Source: Magnetococcales bacterium (GTDB lineage: Bacteria; Pseudomonadota; Magnetococcia; Magnetococcales; DC0425bin3). Taken from it: a stretch of 24,723 bases of DNA. How positions within the stretch are numbered: the first letter of the stretch is position 1; each line of letters opens with the position of its first letter. The stretch spans positions 1 to 24,723 of the forward strand of contig JADGCJ010000044.1 of assembly GCA_015229045.1 (NCBI GenBank), read 5' to 3'. Made by a program: the position numbers and the translations under genes. Under the pieces are notes generated by a model. It saw only the letters and a list, made by a program, of their open reading frames with translations, ran no database searches and was not told the DNA's origin. This document shows positions 24,654 to 24,723 of this stretch, one piece after another.

Positions 24654-24723
24654 CGACCGGACAGGTCGAGGACAGAGTCCTGGTGGGGTTCGGGGCGAAG
24701 CCCTGACAAAGGCTTTCATGTCC

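Noticed and set aside
1..24723. tRNA, rRNA, CRISPR array, transposase or phage genes
   Set aside because: None was recognised on either strand; the repeats present are only the two end copies and short hairpins.

Overview
The window looks like a chromosomal segment of a GC-rich Gram-negative proteobacterium. The complex I subunits NuoD, NuoI and NuoK read like those of Alphaproteobacteria and mitochondria. NuoG, however, keeps a fourth N-terminal iron-sulfur ligand set and a molybdopterin-dinucleotide-type C-terminus. A deep-branching alphaproteobacterial relative, for example a Magnetococcales-type organism, would fit, but this is an inference from protein resemblance alone. All convincing genes are on the + strand.

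Layout: (1) 1-257 is a non-coding leader carrying one copy of a dispersed repeat. (2) 258-6351 is a tightly packed run: a RecQ-type helicase with an unusual domain order, ubiA, a two-receiver GGDEF response regulator, a bacteriohemerythrin, a 125-residue unknown and an NnrS-like membrane protein. Four of these five junctions overlap or lie within 4 nt, so translational coupling is likely. (3) 6524-21009 is a complete 14-gene nuoABCDEFGHIJKLMN operon for proton-pumping NADH:quinone oxidoreductase, with separate nuoC and nuoD. All expected Fe-S ligands are visible in NuoB, E, F, G and I. (4) 21012-22458 is an accessory toxin-antitoxin-like island. It holds a nucleotidyltransferase-HEPN fusion with a strong internal ribosome binding site, a small antitoxin-like gene, and a vapC/PIN toxin remnant broken by an internal deletion and frameshift. 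(5) 22493-23650 encodes a MidA/NDUFAF7-family methyltransferase, whose mitochondrial homologue methylates the NuoD-equivalent subunit of complex I. (6) 23736-24533 is fabI. After it come a perfect 14-bp hairpin and a second copy of the repeat that opens the window.

Functionally, UbiA (ubiquinone ring prenylation), Nuo (ubiquinone reduction) and MidA (probable complex I maturation) form a quinone/respiration theme. The diguanylate cyclase, hemerythrin and NnrS-like genes suggest oxygen or nitric-oxide-linked signalling and protection. The toxin-antitoxin island appears to have been inserted between nuoN and midA. No tRNA, rRNA, CRISPR array, transposase or prophage gene was seen.
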